Under the pieces are notes generated by a model that worked only from the letters and a program-made list of their open reading frames with translations, did not search any database and was not told where the DNA came from. A stretch of 64,000 nt of DNA from Pontibacterium sp049599735. Lineage in GTDB: Bacteria; Pseudomonadota; Gammaproteobacteria; Pseudomonadales; Balneatricaceae. Positions 54,077 through 62,271 of this stretch are shown in pieces. A program made the position numbers and the translations under genes. The stretch lies in the NCBI GenBank assembly GCA_049599735.1, contig JBMYOX010000010.1:1-64000 (forward strand), read 5' to 3'. How positions within the stretch are numbered: the stretch's first letter is position 1; each line of letters opens with the position of its first letter.

Positions 54077-55231
54077 TCAACCCCTTCCGGTCCTATTCCA
54101 GCCCAGGTTTTTTTCTTTAATCATTGAGGTAATAAACAACCAGGTTTTCCACACAAGATACCAAGGAACAAAACAGGCAATTCGGAACAATCCTTTCACA
54201 CTGCCATAGCGCATGCTTGCAATCATATAATGCGCCACCAGCAACAGGAAGAGCAGTGCAGCACCTGCACGCACCACTGTATCTCCCAGAATTGCCGCTG
54301 CAAGCAAGGGATATAACATCAGAGTCGCGGGAGGGGTGAGTAAATCACTTAAGCCATCCATCGCAAAACGATCACCCTTAAGGCTACGATGCAGCAACCC
54401 TGAAGCATAAGCACGAATAATAATCCAACGCCCCCGTTCCCAGCGAATACGCTGAGTTTTAGAGGCATCAACCGAGGCTGGCATCTCAGCATAAACACAG
54501 GCTTTATCTGTAAATACCGTTTTATACCCTTTGCGTAACAGATGGATATGATACTCGAGATCTTCAACAATAGAGTGAGCAAGATAAGGCACAGCCTCCA
54601 GCGCTTCACGGGAAATGCAAAAACCATTGCCAAAAATTCCGCTGGAAAGCCCTAAAGCCGTACGACCTTTTGGACGCAGGGCATTATAAGATGCCATCCC
54701 CAGTTCAAGAGCGCGGGTACGCATAGAATCTTCCGGGTTACGTATGGCATAGCGTAACTGAACCACCTTCGCTCCCCGGCTCATTTCCTCATCAAGTGCC
54801 TTAAGCACATTTTCATGCATCAGGGAATCGGCATCCACAATAAGAAAAGCGTCCCAATTTTCACCAAGTAGCCCCTCAAATGCATAATGAAGCGCCTGAC
54901 CTTTGCCCGGCGGTCCTGTTCGCTCAATCACATAAGCGCCTGCGGCACGGGCTTTATCCGCCGTATCATCGGTACAATTATCCGCAATCACGACGACCTT
55001 GTAGCGGGCCTGATCATAGTTCTGTTTTAGTGCAGCCGTTACAGTGTCAGTAATCAGTAAACTCTCATTATGCGCCGGAATTACAACCGCAAATCGCAAT
55101 TTTTTTAGTTTTACGACCGATGTTCTGTCCGGAAAAAGCGCTGCGACTGTAACTAAAACAAAATATAAGACAGGGACCGCAGCTATAATCAAACATAACC
55201 AACCAAGTAATACAGTAAAAGTCTGCAACAA
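54077..55231 (-). CDS. GT2-family membrane glycosyltransferase
   Basis: A 384-residue processive-type GT2 with one N-terminal and about three C-terminal TM helices. Catalytic features: VIPAHNES, ADNCTDDTA, the metal-binding LIVDADSLM, the ED acceptor base in SIVEDLEYHI and the QxxRW-like motif QRIRWERGRW. This resembles hyaluronan or cellulose synthase-like enzymes, so it could polymerise or extend the sugar. The start codon is TTG with AGGGAG about 9 nt upstream. Confidence 0.9.
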   Translation of the reverse strand: MLQTFTVLLGWLCLIIAAVPVLYFVLVTVAALFPDRTSVVKLKKLRFAVVIPAHNESLLITDTVTAALKQNYDQARYKVVVIADNCTDDTADKARAAGAYVIERTGPPGKGQALHYAFEGLLGENWDAFLIVDADSLMHENVLKALDEEMSRGAKVVQLRYAIRNPEDSMRTRALELGMASYNALRPKGRTALGLSSGIFGNGFCISREALEAVPYLAHSIVEDLEYHIHLLRKGYKTVFTDKACVYAEMPASVDASKTQRIRWERGRWIIIRAYASGLLHRSLKGDRFAMDGLSDLLTPPATLMLYPLLAAAILGDTVVRAGAALLFLLLVAHYMIASMRYGSVKGLFRIACFVPWYLVWKTWLFITSMIKEKNLGWNRTGRG

Positions 55232-55374
55232 AACGCTGCTCCCTTCCTTTCATCCGAATTAATTAACACAGCCCGCAAGCTTAACTTTTTTGCACATAAA
55301 GATCCCGTACAAAATATTGCATCAAAACAGGCTGCAGTACCAACATCTATCTTCAGGATGTTTTTGAAAACCCA

Positions 55375-57300
55375 CTAATTTAAAAAAGGCATATGACGTA
55401 AGTCAATATTGTTCACCAGGCGGCGAGCTTCATTCTTAGAAACGTAAGGACCAATAAATATTCGATAAATATTTCGCTCCTGATTACGCGTTGTTACTAT
55501 TCCCCCTGTAACACCAACATCCTGGATGGATTTAATAAAATCAAGTGCTTTTTTACGGCTTGTCAGGGTTCCGGCATAAACATAAACCGATTTATCCTCT
55601 GCTTCTGACAAAAGATATTCTTTCTTAATATCAGGCAGGCTTATACGTCCCTTGCTGCGAACATAATCCATACGCCTGCCAACAACCGGATTTAGTGTCC
55701 GTACAATATCCTGAACCGTATCATTCCAGGTTCCATATTTATCTCTTGCTAACTGACTTAAAGTCTCACCTCGTGTAACAGTAACAGAGGGCTTCAATTC
55801 TCTTGATAATAATTCAAAGGGAAATCTCAGATTTAATAGCAACTCATAAGCCCTGGTTTTATCATTTGGTCCGAATACGGGCAGATACGAAGCGGTTACC
55901 GGCACCTGAGAGCGGGATAATAATTTAATATCCGGTGTCGCCGGCCCGTTAACGAATGCCAGTTGCGGCATCATCGCGGATGACTCGGGCAACGGCAGGC
56001 TCACAGGTAATCCTTTATACTCCGGCACGTTCCGGGTATCAGGAACATCATCAGATGGCGGCACCAACACTACCTGTGCGGTTATTGCTGGCACTTCCGG
56101 CGGGGTTTTAATTAAGGGTTGCTCATCAACCTCTGTTACCGTCTGGCGGATTGTCGCAGGTTCCGGGGCTGCGACAGTCAGAGGTTTTGTGTCAGACTCC
56201 GGCATTCCCGGATCCGCCTCTTCAGGTAAAGGCAATATCTGGCCGGAAGGCGGGGCGTACGCCGATGCCTGCTCCCGGGGCAGCATGAAGCCCTTCTCTG
56301 ATTTATACCAATACCCGCCCCCCAGTATTAGTGCAACCACCACCGCCAGTGCAAAATAGAGACCCCGGCCCCGGGTCGGTTTTCGGGCACGCACATGCGA
56401 ACGCCCGTCCCCGTTACCATCGTCTTCTGTCCTGTTCGCCACCCCCCCGGATCCGCCGTTTTCTGAGACTCCGCCAGACTCAAGACTACTCGAATGCACC
56501 GGCAAATCAGTAATAACATCACGTACTACATCCGAATCGATTGATGCAAGAGACTGAGCGTAGCCTGTGATCAGGCAGTTATCACAAATCAGGTTAACTA
56601 ACCGGGGAGCCCCCTGTGAGGCCTTATAGATCAAAGCCTGACTGGCATCCGTAAACAAAGCTCCTTTAGCACCTGAAACCTTCAGCCGATGCTCAACATA
56701 CTGGCGTGTTTCTAGTTCATTCAGATTACCCAGAGAACGGCTCAGAGTAATTCTCTGGCGAATCTGTCGCATCGAATAGCGTGCCAGAACATCATTCAAC
56801 TCGTTCTGGCCTGCAAATATGATTTGCACCAGCTTTGCACTCTTAGTCTCAAAGTTCGACAGCAGGCGAATTCCTTCAAGGGTGCGCTCCGGCAACTGCT
56901 GGGCTTCATCCAGAATCACCAGCACTCGTTTACCCTGCCGATGCAGGAACTCCATGCGCTCTTTCAACTTCGACTGAAAAACAAGCGATCCCCATTCAGG
57001 ATCCATGTCCATTCCCAGCTTATCAGGCAACTCAGCAAATAACTCTTCCGGTGTAATCCAGGGTGTCACTACTTCCAGGATAATATGATCCTGGTCTTCA
57101 AGCTCATGCTTTAATGATTGCAGAACAAAGGTTTTTCCTACACCGACATCCCCGGTAAGTAACATAAAACCCTTAGATTCATTAATACCATAAATCAGAG
57201 TTGCCAAAGCTTCGCGATGTTGCCGGGTTGCAAAGAAAAACTCAGGATCGGGAGTATTTTCAAAAGGGCGCCGCGTTAATCCGTAAAATTCTTCATACAT
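55375..57300 (-). CDS. ExeA-like AAA ATPase with LysM-like and SPOR C-terminus
   Basis: A 641-residue membrane protein. The AAA part (about residues 1-270) starts MYEEFYGLTRRPFENTPDPE and has Walker A GDVGVGKTFV and Walker B VLVILDEAQQ. A TM helix at about 320-337 (LYFALAVVVALILGGGYW) leads to a proline-rich periplasmic linker, a LysM-like segment (VTRGETLSQLARDKYGTWND) and a C-terminal SPOR-like repeat (VYVYAGTLTSRKKALDFIKSIQDVG). ExeA/XrtA-type ATPases accompany type II secretion and exopolysaccharide systems; the SPOR end points to binding at denuded septal peptidoglycan. Confidence 0.88.
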   Translation of the reverse strand: MYEEFYGLTRRPFENTPDPEFFFATRQHREALATLIYGINESKGFMLLTGDVGVGKTFVLQSLKHELEDQDHIILEVVTPWITPEELFAELPDKLGMDMDPEWGSLVFQSKLKERMEFLHRQGKRVLVILDEAQQLPERTLEGIRLLSNFETKSAKLVQIIFAGQNELNDVLARYSMRQIRQRITLSRSLGNLNELETRQYVEHRLKVSGAKGALFTDASQALIYKASQGAPRLVNLICDNCLITGYAQSLASIDSDVVRDVITDLPVHSSSLESGGVSENGGSGGVANRTEDDGNGDGRSHVRARKPTRGRGLYFALAVVVALILGGGYWYKSEKGFMLPREQASAYAPPSGQILPLPEEADPGMPESDTKPLTVAAPEPATIRQTVTEVDEQPLIKTPPEVPAITAQVVLVPPSDDVPDTRNVPEYKGLPVSLPLPESSAMMPQLAFVNGPATPDIKLLSRSQVPVTASYLPVFGPNDKTRAYELLLNLRFPFELLSRELKPSVTVTRGETLSQLARDKYGTWNDTVQDIVRTLNPVVGRRMDYVRSKGRISLPDIKKEYLLSEAEDKSVYVYAGTLTSRKKALDFIKSIQDVGVTGGIVTTRNQERNIYRIFIGPYVSKNEARRLVNNIDLRHMPFLN

Positions 57301-57358
57301 CGCTGAAATTCTCTAACTTAGCTACTGACAAACAATGAGGATACAAACATGAGCCACG

Positions 57359-58162
57359 TCAGCGCTTATCCCGATAACGAAACCCCAGGACATGGTGCCA
57401 AAATACACGCAAGATAAACAGAGGGTTTCCCAGAATGTATCGCCGCCAGGTGTGCGGCTGCATAGCCAGTCGGTACAGCCACTCAAAGCCATTGCTGGTT
57501 ATCCACTGAGGTGCCCGGTCAATATCACCGGTAAATATACGGTGAAAGGCCCCCGTCGCCAGCGCCACCGGTGCCTGAAGTTTATGACGGTTTTCCCATA
57601 TCCATTTTTCCTGAACAGGCATACTCATGCCTACCAGAATAATTTTGGCACCACTGTGATTAATCTGCTCGACTACCTGCTCATTTTCTTCACCCTGCCG
57701 GTCAAAAAAGCCGTGGTGACGCCCGGCAAAGGGGCAGTCCGGGTAGCGTGCCGCCATTGCCTGTTCAAAATTTTCACCCATCTCATCAGTATCACCCAGC
57801 AGGAAAACAGGCCATTGCTTTTCTGAACAAATTTCGAAAAGCTCGTCCAGCCAGTCAGCTGGCGTCAAACGCTGCCCAACGGCCAGTCCGGCTATTTTAC
57901 AGCCAAGCTTAACACCGGCTCCGTCAACAAAAACCAGATCGGTCTGATTCAAAATGGAGCGGAGCTCTGGATCTGAATAAGCCAGATTCATCGCATGAAT
58001 ATTTACATTCATGACTTTTCCGCCATCACCATGTTCGGCCGCCCAGCAAATGCTGTCGAAGACTCCTTTGCGATCCACAACATGGTAACGCACACCATTC
58101 AGCACCGCCTGCTGATGGACTGGTTTTTTATTAATCATTCCGCCCCTGTGTCTCTCAGACAT
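57359..58162 (-). CDS. WecG/TagA/CpsF-family glycosyltransferase
   Basis: A 267-residue GT26 enzyme, which adds the second sugar to a lipid-linked acceptor (UDP-ManNAc transferase in teichoic acid and enterobacterial common antigen). Seen: VNVHAMNLAYSDPELRSIL, DLVFVDGAGVKLGCKI, VFLLGDTDEMGENFEQA and KIILVGMSMPVQEKWI. The ATG at 58162 overlaps the stop of the upstream GT4 gene by 8 bp (ATGTCTGA); the ATG at 58138, close behind AGGGGCGGA, is an equally possible start. Confidence 0.9.
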   Translation of the reverse strand: MSERHRGGMINKKPVHQQAVLNGVRYHVVDRKGVFDSICWAAEHGDGGKVMNVNIHAMNLAYSDPELRSILNQTDLVFVDGAGVKLGCKIAGLAVGQRLTPADWLDELFEICSEKQWPVFLLGDTDEMGENFEQAMAARYPDCPFAGRHHGFFDRQGEENEQVVEQINHSGAKIILVGMSMPVQEKWIWENRHKLQAPVALATGAFHRIFTGDIDRAPQWITSNGFEWLYRLAMQPHTWRRYILGNPLFILRVFWHHVLGFRYRDKR

Positions 58163-59366
58163 CGTTTGCCAACCGCTCCAAAAGTTGTTTAAAACGTACC
58201 GCATTGGTGCCCTGATCAAAATGAGTGGCTATATGGTTAAGCGCGGATTGCTTCAGCGCCGCTATATCAATATCTCCTTCTATCACCCCTCGCACTGCAT
58301 CCGCCAGTGCTTCAGCATCCGCAGGCGGCACCAGAATACCGGCATTACCGTGATCAAGCAGTTCAGGAATACCTGATATTGAAGTGGATAGCACAGGCAC
58401 ACCAGCCTGCATCGCCTCCATCAGCACAATGGGCATACCCTCTGCGACGCTGCACATCACGAACAGATCAGCATCCTGATACATTTCTAAGACCTCATGA
58501 TGATACTTCGCACCCGTCAGATGTATCTGAGCCTCCAACCCGAACCCCTTAATTTCTTTTTCCAACAAGCTGCGCTGCGGCCCCTCTCCCACTAACAGAC
58601 ACTCAAACGCCAGCCCCTGGTCACGTAATATCGCACAGGCCCGAACAAGGTACTCCTGGGCTTTTTGGGTTGAAAGGCGGCCCACACTAAGAATACGAAA
58701 CGGCTTTTTCTTTGCACGAGAGGCGAGGTTCGGAGGGCTGCCAAGAGGCTCAACTCCCAGCGGCAATACGATAAGACGCTGCTCAGCCACCGCCGGAAAA
58801 TGACTTTTCACATAGTCTGCATTAAATTGAGAGATACAGATCACCGCATCAGCCTCCTGCAGTTTAGCAGCCAGGTCCGGTGGATTATCGAAGATGAGAT
58901 CTGAGCCATGTAACGTCAGGGAATAAGGGCAGCCAGCTATACGTTTTATCCACAACGCGATTGCCGTAGCACCATAAGTAAAATGGGAATGGATCCACAT
59001 ATGATCCCCTGATCCTGAGCAGCGCCTGAGTACAAGTGCCGCACCTGATATATGCTTCAGACTGGTCAGCCTGCCTTCCTGCATAAAAAAAATCAGAAAA
59101 AGGGACTTCAGGTATCGGTAAGGATAGCGAAGTAAGCAGAGCAGGTGGGCTACTATAATATCTTTAAAGGATGCATCGCAGAGGTAATCAACTTCGTCCT
59201 GAATAGCATCCATGCCCGGGTGAACCTGTTCTTTTGCTGGTCGGTGGCTGGATACAATCTTCATATCCATTCCTCCTTCCAGCATTTTTTTATACTGACT
59301 GAATAGAAAAGTCTCACTCAGAACCGGAAAAATAGAGTTTAAAAAAACCACCTGCTTTTTATACAT
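58155..59366 (-). CDS. GT4-family glycosyltransferase
   Basis: A 403-residue GT-B retaining transferase. The first half includes FLNSIFPVLSETFLFSQYKKML and LTLHGSDLIF; the second has ILSVGRLSTQKAQEYLVRA, VGEGPQRSLLEKEI and the donor-site EGMPIVLMEAMQAGVPVLST (E-x7-E). AGGGAT lies before the ATG. First in the run with wecG-like, exeA-like and GT2 genes. Confidence 0.92.
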   Translation of the reverse strand: MYKKQVVFLNSIFPVLSETFLFSQYKKMLEGGMDMKIVSSHRPAKEQVHPGMDAIQDEVDYLCDASFKDIIVAHLLCLLRYPYRYLKSLFLIFFMQEGRLTSLKHISGAALVLRRCSGSGDHMWIHSHFTYGATAIALWIKRIAGCPYSLTLHGSDLIFDNPPDLAAKLQEADAVICISQFNADYVKSHFPAVAEQRLIVLPLGVEPLGSPPNLASRAKKKPFRILSVGRLSTQKAQEYLVRACAILRDQGLAFECLLVGEGPQRSLLEKEIKGFGLEAQIHLTGAKYHHEVLEMYQDADLFVMCSVAEGMPIVLMEAMQAGVPVLSTSISGIPELLDHGNAGILVPPADAEALADAVRGVIEGDIDIAALKQSALNHIATHFDQGTNAVRFKQLLERLANDV

Positions 59367-59600
59367 AAAACTTATCCCTGATCACAGAACGTCGCGCTGA
59401 TGCTGTACGCTGAAGCCACTGACTCTCTTCCCAAGCTCAGCCTGACTAAAATACATACTGTATGTTCTACGGATTACGAAAATATATTTTTAATAAACGG
59501 CAAGCCTGTACATCAACAGCCTTTTCTCATTTTGAAGAGTCCTAGAATCATTAAATAAAGGACATCAAAACTCAACGGCGCTTATCAGAAAATTTACACT

Positions 59601-61430
59601 CTATTTGTACCCACGAATACCTAGCCATATTTTCAGTGTCAGCAGTCGTAGGAAAAGGCTAACCTGCTCCGCACTTCCCCAGTAATCCATAGCCTTTTCC
59701 CAGGGATCAAAACCCATCAAATCCATCAGGATCTCTTGCTGCTGGGGGCCGGGGTTCGCCCATAGTTGCGCGATTAAGGGGCTGGTACGCACATATAATG
59801 CAAAGTCCGGCCAGGAGCCATCCGTACCAATCCCTTCAGGTTTTTCAGATCCGAGCAAACAAGATAATTTATTTTTTATTTTTTGACTGAAATGAAGAAG
59901 AACACGGGTGCTCTCAGGAGCATCAAACAGAGCATGATCATTATTATTGCGAATATGTCTGCCACTCTCACCCACGATAGCCGCGACTGCACGCCTGAAA
60001 ATTTTTGCGTTCATCTTCTGAGAGGTCGTCATGGACAGATAACAGTCGGCGATATCACTATCAACCATCACAGGATCCCACGGCATTGCCCGCCACAGGT
60101 AGAGTCGCCCCATTCCATCCGCCTCTCTCGAAAGAGGGCGTACCCGCAGATCCTCAACAACACGGGTATCCCCGGCGTTATACCGCTGAGACACCGAAGG
60201 CGGAAAACGGGCTTCAAGCCTTTCCTGGACTTGTTGACGCCAGAAAGGTGATATATCCGAAAACGGCTGATAGAAATTAAAGCTAAACTCAGCGACTTCA
60301 TTCAGTGGCCCCGGGCGACCCAAAATCCGCTGAGACTTCACATTATAAGCAAGTCCTTTAAGCAGATAATCGGTATAACAGCCGGTCATCAGTGTATCAA
60401 ACTGCATTGAGGCGATTTCAGGCAAAAAGCCCGCGTAATGCGCATCCTTGACTGACCAGTAGCCGCCCGTTATTTTGACCACCTTTTCAGCGGCCTTACC
60501 ATAGTGATCAAATTCACGCTTCATTGCATGATGAGGAGCCTGAGCCGCTGCCGCCAGGGCCTTCGCCACCTCCAGTTCAGAATTAGGCTGGTCGTAAAAC
60601 GTAATCGTCTCAATGGCAGACGGGGTGTGAGCCGAAAAAAGAAGCGCCCTTGAATCGGCACCACCACTCAGCAGCAGGCCTGCCTTTCCCCCCCAGCCTG
60701 ACGTTCTTCGCTGCACAGCCGCTTTGACTGCATCAACAACCCTGCTCACCATTTCATCGTCCGGGACAACTTCAGGCTCGGGTCCCTGCCCCCAATAGAT
60801 GTTTTGAGTATGAGTTCCTGCGGTCAGGTCAAACTCATAAACAGACGCGGGCTCAAGTTGTTGTACTTCCTGATAATAAGTAAAGGGCTGCTGTGCAGCG
60901 CCCGTTACCAGCGCCTCAGCCATCGTTGTCCGGTCAAGCGTAATACTTAGCCCCTGGTGCACAGCCATATCCACCAGCAAATCAGGATGAGAGCCCAGCA
61001 AAATCTGAGCGTCATGCAAAAAGCGATAAAAAGGATAAACACCCAGGCGATCGGTAATAATAGTCAGGCGGTTTACACGGGGGTCATAGATAGCAACAGC
61101 AAAACCACCGTTAAGCCAGGTCGCTGTACTTTCGGGATCAGACAACCACCGATCAATCACCAGTGAGGCAACTCGCCCACCCCGATAGGGCAGCAGATCG
61201 GCTCGTGCCTGATCTTCGGGGGAGAAAGCCAGCCTGCCGCCCAGCGCTACTGAAACACCAGTCACCGGGTCGAATCCGTCCTGCCAAAGCTCTGCATTGC
61301 CTACCCGGCTAAAAAGTCCGGTCAGACCGGGCCAGTCTAACCCATAGACCGAAGTGTTCTCGGTAAACTTCAACTCTTCGGCGAGCACGTCAGCATCAAT
61401 AAATCCGCTGCTTAAAAGTAAATCACTCAT
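59601..61430 (-). CDS. Asparagine-synthetase-like protein lacking the N-terminal cysteine
   Basis: A 609-residue protein with an AsnB layout: an N-terminal Ntn-like part (GGRLAFS, LNGGFAVAIYDPRVNRLTIITDRLG) and a C-terminal ATP-pyrophosphatase part with the P-loop LLLSGGADSRALLF. The nucleophile Cys2 of glutaminases is absent; the chain starts MSDLLLSSGFID, so it cannot use glutamine by the normal route. It might use free ammonia or an amine, or act as an amide or lactam-forming ligase. Relatives in O-antigen loci amidate uronic acids. A second, AsnB-like gene lies 840 bp away. Confidence 0.8.
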   Translation of the reverse strand: MSDLLLSSGFIDADVLAEELKFTENTSVYGLDWPGLTGLFSRVGNAELWQDGFDPVTGVSVALGGRLAFSPEDQARADLLPYRGGRVASLVIDRWLSDPESTATWLNGGFAVAIYDPRVNRLTIITDRLGVYPFYRFLHDAQILLGSHPDLLVDMAVHQGLSITLDRTTMAEALVTGAAQQPFTYYQEVQQLEPASVYEFDLTAGTHTQNIYWGQGPEPEVVPDDEMVSRVVDAVKAAVQRRTSGWGGKAGLLLSGGADSRALLFSAHTPSAIETITFYDQPNSELEVAKALAAAAQAPHHAMKREFDHYGKAAEKVVKITGGYWSVKDAHYAGFLPEIASMQFDTLMTGCYTDYLLKGLAYNVKSQRILGRPGPLNEVAEFSFNFYQPFSDISPFWRQQVQERLEARFPPSVSQRYNAGDTRVVEDLRVRPLSREADGMGRLYLWRAMPWDPVMVDSDIADCYLSMTTSQKMNAKIFRRAVAAIVGESGRHIRNNNDHALFDAPESTRVLLHFSQKIKNKLSCLLGSEKPEGIGTDGSWPDFALYVRTSPLIAQLWANPGPQQQEILMDLMGFDPWEKAMDYWGSAEQVSLFLRLLTLKIWLGIRGYK

Positions 61431-61552
61431 AACTGGAAAAAAAACCTGATTTCTTCAATTTAATGGACTCTGACGCAGCCAAAAACCAGCGTAGTCTGTA
61501 TTAAAAATCTCAAAGCCACTATTACCGGAATAATTAGTGCGGTCTACGCCTG

Positions 61553-62062
61553 TTAATCAAACAATTTAATCGCTGATCTATTACGAACCGAAGTGATCCG
61601 TGCATGTATAATCTGGCCAATTTCATTATGAATCTCTATAGGTATTGCCGTTTCACCAGGCTGAACAGGAACACCCTTAACAATCCTGCTTGTACGCAAA
61701 TAGACATTACCATCCGGATCTTTATCACTAATCTTTACTATGATATCGACTGACGAGGACTTAATAAGGTAAGGCCTGTCATCAAACACTTTTAATACCA
61801 TTGCGTCAGGGGGTGCCATATCCCAGCCGCTGATATAAATACTCCAGGCGGCCACTGAACTGGTATCGTTCTGGGTGAAAGGAATGCTCTTTGCGATAAA
61901 CTCGTCATTGGGATCAGAAAAATTATCCCAGCCCTGAGTAGACAAAGGATCACTGTTCGGATCAAAACCCAGCGCGTAGCGGTCCGTATAGAAATCTGCC
62001 GCCATTAATTGTTCCGAACAGAAAAACAACACCAGCCCTGCAAGTCCCATCCACTGCCGCAT
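61553..62062 (-). CDS. Secreted protein of unknown function
   Basis: A 169-residue protein with a signal peptide (LAGLVLFFCSEQLMAA-DF). The mature part is beta-rich with acidic loops (DPNSDP, DKDPDGN) and ends RITSVRNRSAIKLFD. No family recognised. GGAGGT stands 8 nt before the ATG at 62062, which fixes the start over an in-frame codon at 62098. It lies between the two asparagine-synthetase-like genes on the same strand, suggesting a role in their pathway or an outer-surface part of the polysaccharide system. Confidence 0.65.
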   Translation of the reverse strand: MRQWMGLAGLVLFFCSEQLMAADFYTDRYALGFDPNSDPLSTQGWDNFSDPNDEFIAKSIPFTQNDTSSVAAWSIYISGWDMAPPDAMVLKVFDDRPYLIKSSSVDIIVKISDKDPDGNVYLRTSRIVKGVPVQPGETAIPIEIHNEIGQIIHARITSVRNRSAIKLFD

Positions 62063-62271
62063 GATTATTACCTCCGAAGTAAGAGCAACCTGCCCCATAG
62101 CCCTAGCCTAGCATACACTCCACACATCCTGAACGACACAACCACACTGCTCACGGAAACAGCGCCAACAATTATATCTAAACCAGGCACATTACCGGAT
62201 AGATTGCCTGACAGGGGTGCCGTACATTCTTATCTGTAACAGCCTGAACTACAGCTTCTACCCGCTTAGCT

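Noticed and set aside
59453..59465. ACATAC-T-GTATGT palindrome, considered as a LexA or luxR-type box
   Set aside because: CTGT-N8-ACAG is not met and the spacing does not match; no neighbour supports SOS control.
59367..59600. Possible small precursor peptide near the cysteine-free AsnB-like gene (lasso idea)
   Set aside because: The only minus-strand candidate is 24 codons without a ribosome site, and no RRE/protease genes are nearby.
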